Source: Phoronis australis
Taxonomy: Eukaryota > Phoronida > Phoronidae
NCBI GenBank assembly: GCA_002633005.1
Contig: NMRA01000131.1
Location: 299,798-363,797 of the forward strand
Length of the DNA: 64,000 nucleotides
Direction: 5' to 3'
The notes under the pieces are model-generated. The model worked only from the letters and a program-made list of their open reading frames with translations, was not told the DNA's origin and did not search any database. Positions 45,101 to 58,200 of this stretch are shown here, one piece after another (the stretch's first letter is position 1; the number at the start of each line of letters is the position of its first letter). The translations under genes were made by a program, and so were the position numbers.

Positions 45101-48100
45101 ATCAAAGTAAATCCGACAAAGCGTGTTGGGTTTTTTTTATTGTTAAGGCCTTCAGTGAAACTGATTTCGGTGAATAATTAATTCATTCTCTACATTAAGG
45201 ATGGAGATTCTATTGTTGCATTGCAGAAAAGGTTTTGTAGTTTCGTAGATCATATGAGTGGGATTAAGAAATTAAACAGTGCACATGCTGTAACACACAC
45301 CATTTTTCTTGAGCATAAATAACGGGGTAAGTGTAAGAATAGTGGATAATAGTCGAGGTTTTAGAGCATCTTGACAAAGAATAACTGCACGATTCATTCA
45401 AATATGTAGGCCTACGGCCACAACATATTTATTTGTTTCCGTATTGATTTGACAATGTCCACATTTTTGGTAATAACGGATTCAGTACACCATGCCGACG
45501 GAAGCAAATTTGTTTTGTGTCTTTCAAGTTAAGCTGAATATCTTCGACAATCACATTGGTGTCATCTTACTATTATTGCGAACGTGTGATGCAGTCACAA
45601 ACCTGTGCCTATTCTTTTCGTAAAACTTTCCAAACAATTGATTGCCAACTACGGCAAATATAAAGACGACAATGATTAAAACGAAGGACAAGTTCCCCAA
45701 AGCTCCAAATGTCCTTGCGACGATTCCCATCAGCATGTTCAACGTCTTCCACGACTTGCCAAGTTTGAGGACTCGGAGCTGAAAAGAAAATCGTATCTTT
45801 AATTTTTTGTTGTATTTAACGGGCTTAGATGTACATTCACAATTGTAAAGACTATGTGATAAGTTTCTTTCATTTTAAAGTTTTTGCCCAAACTTGCTAT
45901 TACGAGCTCATAACAAATCCATGTTTAATATAGTGTATACCGGTTTGTGGTCATGTAGGACATTACTGACATGTCTGCGTATTTAGCCCAATATATACAA
46001 AACAGTAGATTTTAACTCAGTGAAAATTTCTGAACGTACAAAGTCTGTAGAGTTTAATTGTTGAATTTTTGGTAGTCTATCACTAATTGGGTCATTAGAC
46101 TACGTCTCTTTATTAAAATTTAGCAAAACGAAAGAGACATGTATAGTAAAACAACGGTACTAATATCACTATTAAATAATTTTGTCTAACATAAATGTCC
46201 AAGGTGGGATCACGAAGACGCTGTTACAATTTTTTGAAATATCATATCGTTTTTGTTTTTATACAAGTTTAAAGTTTGTTTAATAAGTATGAAAAAGTTA
46301 TATTTTTGATAGCCCCTCCTGCAAAGGGAGAACATTTTAAGAACAATTCCTTACACTATTTGAGAGGACCGTGAGCGATAGTTTCGTATGAATCCAAGCA
46401 ACCCTTTCTGAGATACGATGATCTGAAGTTAGCCACATTTGGACACTTTTCTGGGATCTTACATAACCTTAAAGAGCGGCTCATAGTTTTAATCCACAAG
46501 CCCAAAAACGTAACCATGTTGCAAAGGTGGGGATGCGACAGCCGGTAATGAAAGATTCCCAGTATGGCTCAACTGTATTCTATAAATTGTCAGCGTATTT
46601 GTAGAATTTATTTACTCGCTAATGTAATATTTTTCTGTTGCTTAATCTTTATTGTGAGCTCCTAGCTTACGTATGACATTTTCTAAATTATTATCATCTT
46701 AAAGGGATAATTATTTCAATGGAAATAAATAGGAAGTAAGTATTTAAAATGGAAGCGATGTCTATTTTCAATAATTTTAAGAATTCAAGGTTTAGTTCAC
46801 ACTCGGCATATAACAAAGCTAAACCTTTACGCAGCTTTGATATTAAAATTTCAGAAGAAATACGAGCCGACGTTTGCACAAAGGCACACAATGGTGTTTT
46901 CATTTGGCGATTTTTTTAATTGTTAAAGTGAACCACACTCACAAGTCTGAAAGCCCGAAGTACCGACAGACCATTGACTCCGTCCAATCCTAGCTCCACC
47001 CAACTGATGGTGACTATGAAGAAATCGAACGAATTCCACGGATCTTTAAAGTAAGGCTTTGGTGTAAACGCTATTATTTTTAGGAGAGCTTCTCCAGTGA
47101 AGATTCCTGTGAAAATCTGTAGGAAACAAAGCGTCTAAAACTACAAGCAATACGGAAAATATATAACATTTGAATAAACAAATTAAAAAGTAAATACACA
47201 TATTCTAAATATATAAAAGTACAAAAAACGTGAACATAAATATAGACCAATTTCAAAGCAGTTAAAAACAGACAAAAATAGCCAAGAGTAAACAACAAAG
47301 TAAATTGCTAAGCGAAAGCTTTTCTGAACTGCATGATAACGTACGATTGATTGCTTTCTGAACGACAGATAGGAGATGTGGTTCACTTCTAGTCTGTATA
47401 AAAGCTATGCATGCACAGGATGTTCCACTCTGAAATGCACTATACATATGTACACACAGTTATTGTGCGAGGACACTAGCGCATTAGTACTGCCTGCTTT
47501 AGGATAATTTCGGAAAAGAAAGTGCAAAAGTGTCACTTCAAAACAGGCCCGTCTTTGTACTGCACGGGTCATCAGTTGGCGGATGCATGCTCATGATTCT
47601 AGTATTTTCTAACAAGTAACGTTAACATTATTTATGGGATACCCAGCCATTGTGTCACCTAGTGACTGGTCATAGTACAGAGATTTCCGGAATCTCCCCC
47701 CCCCCGAGATATTTCATGCATATTTGGTATATGTGTTGGGAAAAGGGGGCAAGATGTCAATATTTTCTCAATTTTTTGATCTTTAAAAGGACATTCAAAA
47801 TATCCATCACCCACCAACAGAAGCGTTGCCAGACTTCTATTGTAGTAGCCAAGCTGCCAACAAAGTAGAACATTCTTCTTGAAACATAGGGCTTGCATCA
47901 AAACCCATGGCGGCGATACAACTTTCCCCATTACCCCCATCATTTGTTTCGGAAAGCAACCACAGGAGTCTTTTTGAAAGCAGTTACTTCATAAAAGTTT
48001 CGGGAAAGTCCATTCGGGATCATTTGCTGTTCATCTGCTTCGATCCCTAATTTTCCACAATCCCGATATCCGTAAAAGTAAATGCACAAGAATTGAATAG

Positions 48101-49237
48101 ATCCAGGAAATTCACATAAGGCTAGATTCTCCGTTTGAAAAAGGTCGAAAACTTACTATGTTTGCGGTTGCTTGAAGGTCTTGAAAGTCCACCGACATGT
48201 CATATCTGTCCAGGGCCATAAACACTGTGTTCAGAACGATTGAGAGGAAGATGAAGAGCTCCATAAATGGGTCCATGACAAATAGATCCACATATTTTTG
48301 AAGTACTAGCCATGGCCTACAACATGTCCAGCCACAGAAGAACTTGATGATTTTTCCCTTCAGCCGTCTTCGTCGCTCCTGTCGTTCAACTTCACTTTCA
48401 CGTAAGTAACTGGTTCGGCAACCTTCATCAAAGGTATTCGCGAATATCATAAGAGGTATATTTTACCCTACTATCCTAATAAGATCACTTTTATACCGTG
48501 TGGGTAGTACATGTAACTGTAGTGAGCCGATATAGCCCTTTTAACAAGCGTAATTGTGTACATCGCGAACATGCAGCCTATTTGCAGCAACCGCACATTA
48601 CCTTAAAGGTAATAAGCGAAGTTGCTGTTCCAGTAAATCTAAAAAAATACTTCTTGTATGTTATCCAAACGGGAAAAGAGGGGGGCCACATGTCTGCAAC
48701 ACCCTGCCGAAGTACAACATCTTGTTCTTCACTATGAATGTTACAACAAATGATTTTTTATGATTGTGTATTTCCAGGCATGTTCGAATACTTAATATTA
48801 CAATTAACCCAAAACCGCATGTAACATGTATGCGCATGCTCATTGCACGGCATGAATTTCCCCTGATCTGTGCCATGTTTTGGCCGTAAGACGTTACACA
48901 TAAGTGGGCTTCTTCAGAAAATGTTACCATTTTTATTTTTATACATGGGAAGACTGTAAAAATGACGACCACCTACTTGCGCGACTTGGCGGTTTGCCAG
49001 ATGCTTGTTCCAGAAGGTCACTGATAACGATGACATCTGAAATAACAACCAGACAATTGGGAATGAAAGATCAGTATAACAGCAAGGTCTTTCACTTTTC
49101 ATCGAACCCTCAATGTCGCAAGCATTATTTCATTACGAGTGCAGCAAAACTGTAAAGCGACAATCGTAATTATTTGTTCATGCACTGTACAAACACACAC
49201 ACACACACAGGCACATATACACACACGTGCACACGCA

Positions 49238-49291
<54 letters not shown>

Positions 49292-52200
49292 GGATTTGTA
49301 GTAGTGGCAGTGGTAGTGCTAGGGCAAGTTTAATATCATCATATAAGTAGTAGTAGGTGTTGCTGCCGCCGATGCTGCTACCGTTATAGCAGCAGCAGTA
49401 GTAGCAGTAGCATCATCACCATCAGCAGCAGCAGCAACAGTAGTAGTACTACAGGGGTGCTTTGGAGATCTTACATCTCGAGCATCCGTGATGCATTTCA
49501 TAACCAATCGGCGTTGACTACAGTGTTGATATGCTGAATTCATTACGTGCTGACAGCATTCTAAAATTCTCGCAAAGACACATCAAACTATTGAAAATTT
49601 CTCACGTTTCATATCGTGAATTACCTTTTACATCCAAGTTGTTCCCGCTCTGTGTACTGTGTATCACGTGACTGTCTTTGATCTTATCATTGTCTTCAGA
49701 ACCACTGGAAGACTGCAATGACATAGAAGTGGGTCTACTTTTGTTCACAGTCCTACAAGATGCAAAAGCGATTAGGCAAATGACAATACACAAATAATCA
49801 ACTGTTTCAAGAAGCAATGCTTACATTTTCTGATTTGGCACTGACTTGTACATCTGGGAAGAAATGAGAACCACCTTTATTTTCATCTTTGTAAAAGTCC
49901 TTCGACAACTTGCTGACTGTTTTTTTGCTCTGAGACAATCTTGGAGATCGGCAGCTCAAAGCAGTGGGAGAAGGAATTGACAGCCACGTTTCAGGCGATA
50001 TGCCGATAACGTCAGAATCCGGAGTGACGGCATTGGAGTCATCTGCATATGGTAAGTGAGGTTCGAGTTGCGGTAAACGAGGGCGATCACAGGGATGAAC
50101 AGAAGTGGTTCGGCTGCCGCGAAGTAAAGGACTGTGAGGGAAGTTGTGTGAGCAATGTCGCCTCGTGCTTCGACGTGATCGTCTGCTCCGTCTGCTAGAC
50201 AGACGACGGCCGTGGAAGTATGCTGGACTACTAAGTGTCACCTACGTGAAAATAAAAGGAACGAGTAGTGTTTTTCTGCTGATACAGCATGAAACACTTC
50301 TTTGGCGTGGCGTTTTTGTTACGATATCGTTGAGTAAACTTTCTGCTATAACGGTCAATAGGAAAATGTTTCTAACTTCTATCCCTTGAAAGACAAAAAT
50401 TCCAGTTAAGAACCAAACTAAAGTAAGAAACCTAAGACTCTTAAAAACATTTTAAGACAAAAACACCAACTATTTACTCACACTTAGAGTATGTTTCGTT
50501 TCCGCTGGCTCGTCTGACTTGACGCTGAACTTTTCATTTAGAGGCTTATGTTGTTGAAGACGTTGCATTTCTTCAAAACTGAACAAAGAGTCGTGGGACA
50601 TTGAGCGAGCTATGCTGAGCATTTCTTGCCTTTCCTCTTCCTCCTTTATTATACAGAGCGAATTTAAAAAGGCATTTGAACCGTCCCCACTACCATAACA
50701 GTCACTGCTACGGCATTTATACAGACAATAGACTAAATGTGACGTAAAATGTGAAATTATCAAAAGTAAGTACCAAAAATTAAAGCGCTCCGAGGAGCGA
50801 AACTTGGCGAAATTAACAGGAAAGACGACGATAGAGGTGATGACGAAGATGACGAATATGACGACTATGGTGGCGATGATGAACAATAAAAGTAATGATA
50901 ATATTCATATGACGAACGTAGAGGTCAGAAATCAGTAAGAAATAGGCTACAGTCTTCAGAGACACTTGGCGAAATTTACTGAAAAGACGATGACGGAGAT
51001 GATGACGAAGATGACGAATATGATGATAATGGTGGCGATGATGAACAACATCATAACATTCCTATGACGAACTTAGATATCATAAATCAGTAAGAAATAG
51101 GCTACGGTCTTGTTCAATAGAAGCTAAACCAACATCAATGCAGCAAGAGCGCTCAACCAAGGAACAGCGCTATCAGAAAATCTCGAATAATTCAAAAAGT
51201 CGACGTCCTAGCGAAAAATGGAAAAATCTTCTGAAAACCCGTTGACAACTGTATCTAAGAGTTTAGTGTTGCAAAATTCCGTTAAGTTTTTGAAAAAAAA
51301 AATGAAATTTTGCTTTTTTGAAATTCAAAATCAAATAACTCGAAAACGGTAATCTGAGAAAAAAATTGTTGCAGTTCATTTGAAAGGCAATACCTTAGAG
51401 AATCCACATGCAAAAATTCACATCATTTTTTTCTGTTTAAAATGGCTTCCCAGCACGACTGAAAATGGGTCAAAATGCGCCACATTTGCCATCTTGAAAG
51501 CAAGCTCCGGTTACTCAAAACTCGATAATAGCTTGTCATAGGAAACTAATATCTGAAAATTTTCGAAGCAATTGTTCCTATAATACGCCCTCCACAGGAG
51601 AATACGTTTTTACCCTGGAATCAAAGTGTGCATGCGCCTTGGCCAATATTTCCACTATCTTTGACCAGAAGTTCGCGATTTTTTACATATGGATAGACGT
51701 GTCTAGTTCTGTTTTTACCGATTTTCAGTTGTGTATTTTAATAGTTGTGGCTTCTATGAGCCTTTGAATCTGAAATTGGAAACAAAAAGGCCGCCACGTT
51801 CGCCATTTTGAAACCGATCATGACCAAAAACAATAGACTTCCACCACTTCCGGAGATACAAGATGCATGCAAAATTCGTGGGAATCGGTCAAAAATGCGA
51901 CCTGTAGAGTGCGAACAAACAAAAAAAAACGAGAGCGCTCGGAGGAGCGACACCAGGCAAAATTAACCGAAAAGACGACGAAGGAGATGATGACGGCGAT
52001 GATGGTTATGGTGATGAAGGTGGAGAGTATGAACAACACGATATCATTCATATGACTAGCAAACATGTAAGAAATCAGTAAGAAATAGGCTACAGTCTTG
52101 AGCGACACTTGGCAAAATTAACTGAAAAGACGAAGTAGACGTTCCTAGCGAAAAATAAAAAAAATCCTCTGACGTCAGAGCAACATATTTGGCGAAACTT

Positions 52201-55200
52201 ATTTCGCCAAGTAAAGACAAACTTGACAGCAAAGCAACATACTTGTCGGAATTCGAAGAATTTCGCCAAGTAATAAACCTAAGAGTGCATCGTGGTGGCT
52301 CTCTCCTGACGTGATATGGTAGTTGAAGTACAAGATTGTCATATGACAATCACAAATTACAACTCGCATTACCCATTATAGCAACGACATAATGAAAACG
52401 TTCTGATGATAGAAAGCAATCATTTTTGATGGACAAGACAACGTTCAACGACACATATGATGTGAAGTTAAGATAACGGGGTTCCCGAGGTTTTTAGAAT
52501 TTTTGCAACCACCATGCTGCCACTGTTGTGCAGTGGGATATTCCATTGATTCACGCAAAGGTGTTCAATGGTGTTTTGACGTAACCTTAAATTCAATGAA
52601 AAGTGGTTTCTGGGATTTGAAAAATTGATAGTTCGCATTTATTGTGTGAGACATTACTCACCACATATAACCATTCGTGACAAGCCACTTTACAGCTTAG
52701 TCTCAAACAAGAACAAACTACCATTTTTCCAACTCCAGAGATCACCCGTAATACCACGTAACGTTCATAACGAGAAGTGGTCTAAATAAAAAGTTATGTG
52801 TGACGAAAGGGGTTCATATTCGCTTGAATAGAATTGATCTGTTCTTCGTTCAAATAAATAAATTTTGGTTTACTTGGAGGAATATCTGATCCTAGTTCGC
52901 ACTTGACCCAGCATAAGAATAAGTTCCAGTCTGAGCTCAAGGTCTGAAACGAACTAGAGTTTGTAGCTCAATTGTAGGAGCTGGTCATCAAGTGCGGAAT
53001 TGGTCTAGAAACTCATCAGCGCACATCAAGAAATCGAGCTCACAATCACATACTCGTACTTTGAGTTCTTACTTAAAAGGATACTAAAACCTGATTTGAC
53101 GATTTCCACCAATCCTCGTTCTGTCATATGCTAATGCATCATTGGTGTCAATTATCCAAGTTAAAGGCAGGAATCAAACCGAAAACTTATGTTCCCTATG
53201 TCACAAATTGGACACTATGGTCCTTGCTAGGTGACCTTTTCCCCCAGTTGCCGTGTAATTCATTAAAAGCGTAGGTCATGCCTGCCCGCTTAGCAGACTT
53301 TGAAAAGAATTTTCAAGTTTTCCTCCAAACTTTTAAGGGTTGACGAGGGTTACAGCGAATTATTTTGTTTCAAAGAAGTGGATAGGAAAGTCATATTTTT
53401 CGTATCTGTTAAAGCCTGTCTTCAACGATAACACCTGAAAGTTTGGCTCCTACAGTATGTTAAGAGCATCCCTCTGAGCTCACTAGTGCTATAAATTGTC
53501 AAATGTAACGAACTGTTAGGCGTATAGCGGAGTTGCAACGCCGCCATATTGGAAATGGGTCAGAATGTTGCATTGTGGTTAAGCCGGTAAACAAGTACGT
53601 CGGCAAGCGTGGGGGCGAACCGGCCACAGGGAGGTTATACGTGTTGTGTGCCTGGCATGCTATAATACCAGTTAGCGAAATAAAAAAAATAGTTACTACC
53701 TGTTTCCCAAGGATCAAGAACTGCGTTAAACATGGGTCAGAGACATCGGTAGNTCTATTGAGACCCCTATTCAATACAACCTTTTGTTGTTTGTGCTGGG
53801 ATCTCGCGGTGACGCAACATGGCGCGAAAAGGCAGCTTCACTTATCATTTGACGGGCTTACGTTTGCGTGATTGAACTCGCGTTTTCTTATTTTACTAAG
53901 GCTTTGCTAGGACTATCTGGTTAGCCCAATACATCTAAAATAACAAAATTCCGTTGAAGTTAGGCTTTAATAGGTCAAACTGGGTTTGGTATCCTTTTAA
54001 GCAAAACAGGAGTGTCAAAAATAATTCAAACTCAAGCTCGAGATTACACCCCAGTCATTTTAATGACATTTTAATTCATTTTTATGGTAACCAAGTGCTC
54101 AGTTTCGGGCTTGCAAGAAACAACTACATTGATCATGCGCGCACCCAGCCTAAACATAGTGGGGCTCGAATTTTTCAGCATGTGGACTTTTTACTGAAAA
54201 AATACGGGGGATAAAAAACGGGGTACTACTTTTAGACCTATGAATTGTGTATTCGCGCTGAATTTCTGTGGACTTTTGTCTTGTTTTCTCTGAGGCTGAC
54301 CTTTTTGCAAAGTTCGGCTCCTTTGAGCCCCCCAAGCCCCCCTGGGTGCGCGCATGATTGTTTCCAATTAATACCATGCCCAGGATACGGAGAAGCAATC
54401 ATCAGAGACCGGACTCATAACCTTCAGGATGGACCCACAAATCTATGTAAACACAACAGTCGGAAGTTAAATAAGCGCTCGGTCTTGCTCTGACTCACAG
54501 CTGATTGTCTTGGGTTTTTATGAGTCCGATCACTGGATTACTTTTAGATACGGACATTTCTCTAACCTTTTCCAACGCAGCTTGTTCATCCTGCAAACAA
54601 AAACAGACAGAACGTCATCTTATGTGTACACACGTTACTCTTACTATACCATGTAAATGAGTTTGAGGATAAAATTGATTCTCTTCGATTTAAATTTGTA
54701 ATCTGAATGTTGACTTGAAATAAGCAAAATTAATTTCACTTAAAGGATGGATTGACGCGAGAAAATCCATCGCGCAAGTACTCTACTCAGTGCTGGCACA
54801 GTCAACGACGGATCTGGGAAATCGTAAGCCGGCAGTCGCAATTTCCTAGAGAAAATGTCTGCATAAGCCTTAAAACGGCGTTTTTGACTTGTCGTGCCTC
54901 TGATCCGTCTTAAATCCGCCTGTGACAGTTTTGGATTTTGCCCATCATAAGTTATTATACACGTGGACGTAAGATTTCGTAGCCATAGAATGAATAAATG
55001 TTGGCTTATTTTGGCAGTAGTCCTTTTTCAAGGCAAATCTTGGAATTTTCAAAAAGGTCAACAAACATTTTTGCCTATATTAAAATACGTTTACAAGAAC
55101 ATTGAAATAGATTCCGGAAACAAGTCTTTTTGACACTTCAAGGAATGGAGTGAGTTTTCTTTTTAAGTTCGTCGTCACTTTGTTGTCTTAACGTAAGGAG

Positions 55201-58200
55201 GAGGCAGAATTGAAATAATATAGTCGATTCATCCAAGCGCAGCTGAGCCACTATTTTAAATATCCCTTAATCATAGTAAAAATTACTGCTATAAATGAGA
55301 GATGAGGTTTACTTCTGCAATTCTACTGAATAGTTCTTATCTAAAGATCTTGTGTAATTAACTCTATTACTACTTTTCAGTTACAAAATCGCTGCCTGTT
55401 CTTACGGCTGCAGCTTTATCCTGTTTGTGTTGTTCCGTATACGACATGGAAACTATGGCCAATATCAAGTTCTCTAGGTAGAAGGATCCCACCAGAATGA
55501 CAAGGACGAAGAATATCATGTGCCAAGGACCATTGGCTCGGAGGGTCTGTAATATAACAAGATTGTTGGCAGTGAGCAATTCCTTGATGTTGATGTCTGA
55601 GGATGATGTTTTCATTCCATTCGTGGATGTTAGAATAATGCTTTTCATGTTGACACAATAGTTTACATTCACGAAGTATTGGCGATCGTCAGACTAAGTC
55701 TATGTCGATGACAACTAGTGTAATCTTGAAACAAGTTAATTTTCGTAAAAATTAATGTTCAAATAATGGCTTTACTCACAACAGCCTTTACTGACAACAT
55801 TATATGATTTTAAAGTTCAGCAGATCAGGCATACACGCTCTTTGCAGCAGAAAAATCCTGCGCAACAATAGAACTCACATGTTTCATGTAGCCAATTGTG
55901 TGGGTCTCTTCACACCCATCTTCCCTTCTTGTGATGTTTTAGAAACCAGTTATGAACTGAGAAGGCGACATACCCTTAATGTTAGAAGATTATGAACAAA
56001 TACAATAAGAGCTTACCAAGTAATACAAGTTCTCCCAGTAATCTTGCGTCATCAGCCGAAACGAGCAAAGCATTGCCCAGCCAAAATTGTCAAAACTGGT
56101 GAATCCGTAGTTGGGGTTCAAAGAGTATCTGTGGTTGTTGGAAATTCCTATGTATGGATAACAAGTGTAGCCTCTGGGGCAATGTCTAAAATCCAGAAAA
56201 AGGAAACAGTTTTCCACTCGCTTGAAATCAAACAAAGAGGTCACACAGATAGCATTGTTTTAAAGTGCAGATAAAGTAAGGGAGATGAGCACATTTAATC
56301 TCGCAGCTAGGATCACAACCACGGTTGGCATCTTCCCATGCATTTGCTGTGGACTTCGGTTGCTTATTGCTAGTTTATTGCAAATTACATGTCGTCGTGT
56401 GTATGGCAATTGTCGAGTGCTGGTTTAAGTAAAGGATACCAAATCCGGTTTTGTCTCTTAACAGGTCTTGACTACTTTGTGGCCACTAAATATTTGTCAT
56501 GAAATAAGATTCTGGTACCCTTGTCAACTTGCAAACGTTTGGGGCAAGATTGATAAATCCTTAGAAAGTCTTCAAAGTCGCCAACCGTGCCTATTGCTTC
56601 CTTCGAGGTAACTCTCTCGCAGTGGATTTGAAAATGACCGTGTGGAGTCTCTAGTGGTTGCGTGAAGCTCCACCACACTCTTATCACTCATGTACAGCTC
56701 ATTGACTCGGGTTTACAAGGAGTGTTCGTCGCAGGCCCGGCTCCCGCACCACTCTGACCGATTTTCGATATGAAATATCTGGTGAAAACAAGTACGAAGA
56801 ATGCATTCTCTAACCAGGTAAGTCCACGTTATTACAATTATTTAAAACTTGTCGTATTGAACGTAAAGCAAGCCTGGTGACTTTGCCAGCGCCGAGGGCC
56901 GCGGCCAATACGTTTATGATTTGCAATAAGTTTGAACGTAGTTCCTAATATTCGTGTAATTTGTGTTTCGACAGAATCGCAAAATCTTTTCTGTGAAATT
57001 AATTTCTTCTGAACGGACTTTTGTGACACGGCTCAATATTCAATACACAATCGTGTTCACCACAAACTTGGCTGCTTCACTGGGCCAGTTCAGAAGAATA
57101 CTGTGTACAGCTGTTATCAGTTGATGACTTCATGTGTGCATGGCCAGACCTCGATTGTCGTTGCAATATTGCCCCCTTATAAATGGGTACACAGTCATTT
57201 ACAACCCACCCAATTTACTTGCAGTTATGGAAGGACTCAGGCGCTCGTTCTGAAAGTAAGAAAACTGTTACAGTGCAACCTAGTTCCCGTGTGGTACTAA
57301 AGTGGTACACGGTGGTCGTCCAGTCATAGACAGTGCTGCTGGTTCATTAAGAAGAAACGCCACACTTAGTTCACAGGGACTCTCGTCTGACACTAACTGA
57401 TAGCACTGAGTGAACCATGTTGGTGCAATAATTCTAGGTGTAGAGGAATTCCAAACCCCAAAAGGATGTAGGTTGCCACATTATTCTGGCCGATTAAGAA
57501 ACTGCCTCAGTGAATCAGGTAGACAATTTTCCTCGCCATTTGGCAGGTCGCCATGCATCTGCGAATTCACTCAATAGCCTCACCAAACAAATGTTGACAA
57601 TACACAGGTACATGTTGTTGTCAAAGATTAAACCCTATGGTAAATGTCAATGTTTTGCCTTGCTGTCTTAATGTGGCACGGCATGTGACAAATAATTTTT
57701 CATCAATCTAAGAAGGTTACAGCAATAACACGTCGTTGAACAATAAAAATCCCAATTAACTACCTCTTTGCACAAGATTACGGAACTTTCTACGAAAAAT
57801 TAATACGTAGGCATATGTCTTATATAGCGGACCATGCCAGCCACACGGATGTGAACCACTCCGTTTCAAAGTAAAATACGTGTAAGAGTTTCATAAAAAT
57901 TTTCAACAAACAGCATTCACATGTCAATCGGTAGTATACCAGAAATCAGTAACAAACAAACCCAGTCCATACCAAACGCACGAGAAGATGGCAACCGGAA
58001 TGATTTGAGTTGCTAGCGATCCATGCGGAGAAATAAGCGTTCAAGTCCCATATCAATTTAGTAACTGTTATAATTGTACAAAAGAGCACCATTACACATG
58101 TCTGCAACAATGGACGACAATATTCCAAGGACTGAAAAGTGAAACTCGTCATTTTGTTTAAAATGTTCTCTGAAAGCATGGTTGGAGTAGGTTTACTCTA

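Noticed and set aside
7586-45412. The palindrome TAGGCCTA as an enriched signal.
   Set aside because: Only three exact copies were seen (near 7,586, 19,042 and 45,408). About one is expected by chance in a window this size, so the excess is too small to use.
49099-49333. Frames rich in Cys-Val or Thr-His.
   Set aside because: Translations of the AC microsatellite.
56472-56687. A 71-codon minus-strand frame as the missing Nav turret exon.
   Set aside because: It has no acceptor in the right phase and no turret-like Cys/Asn pattern.
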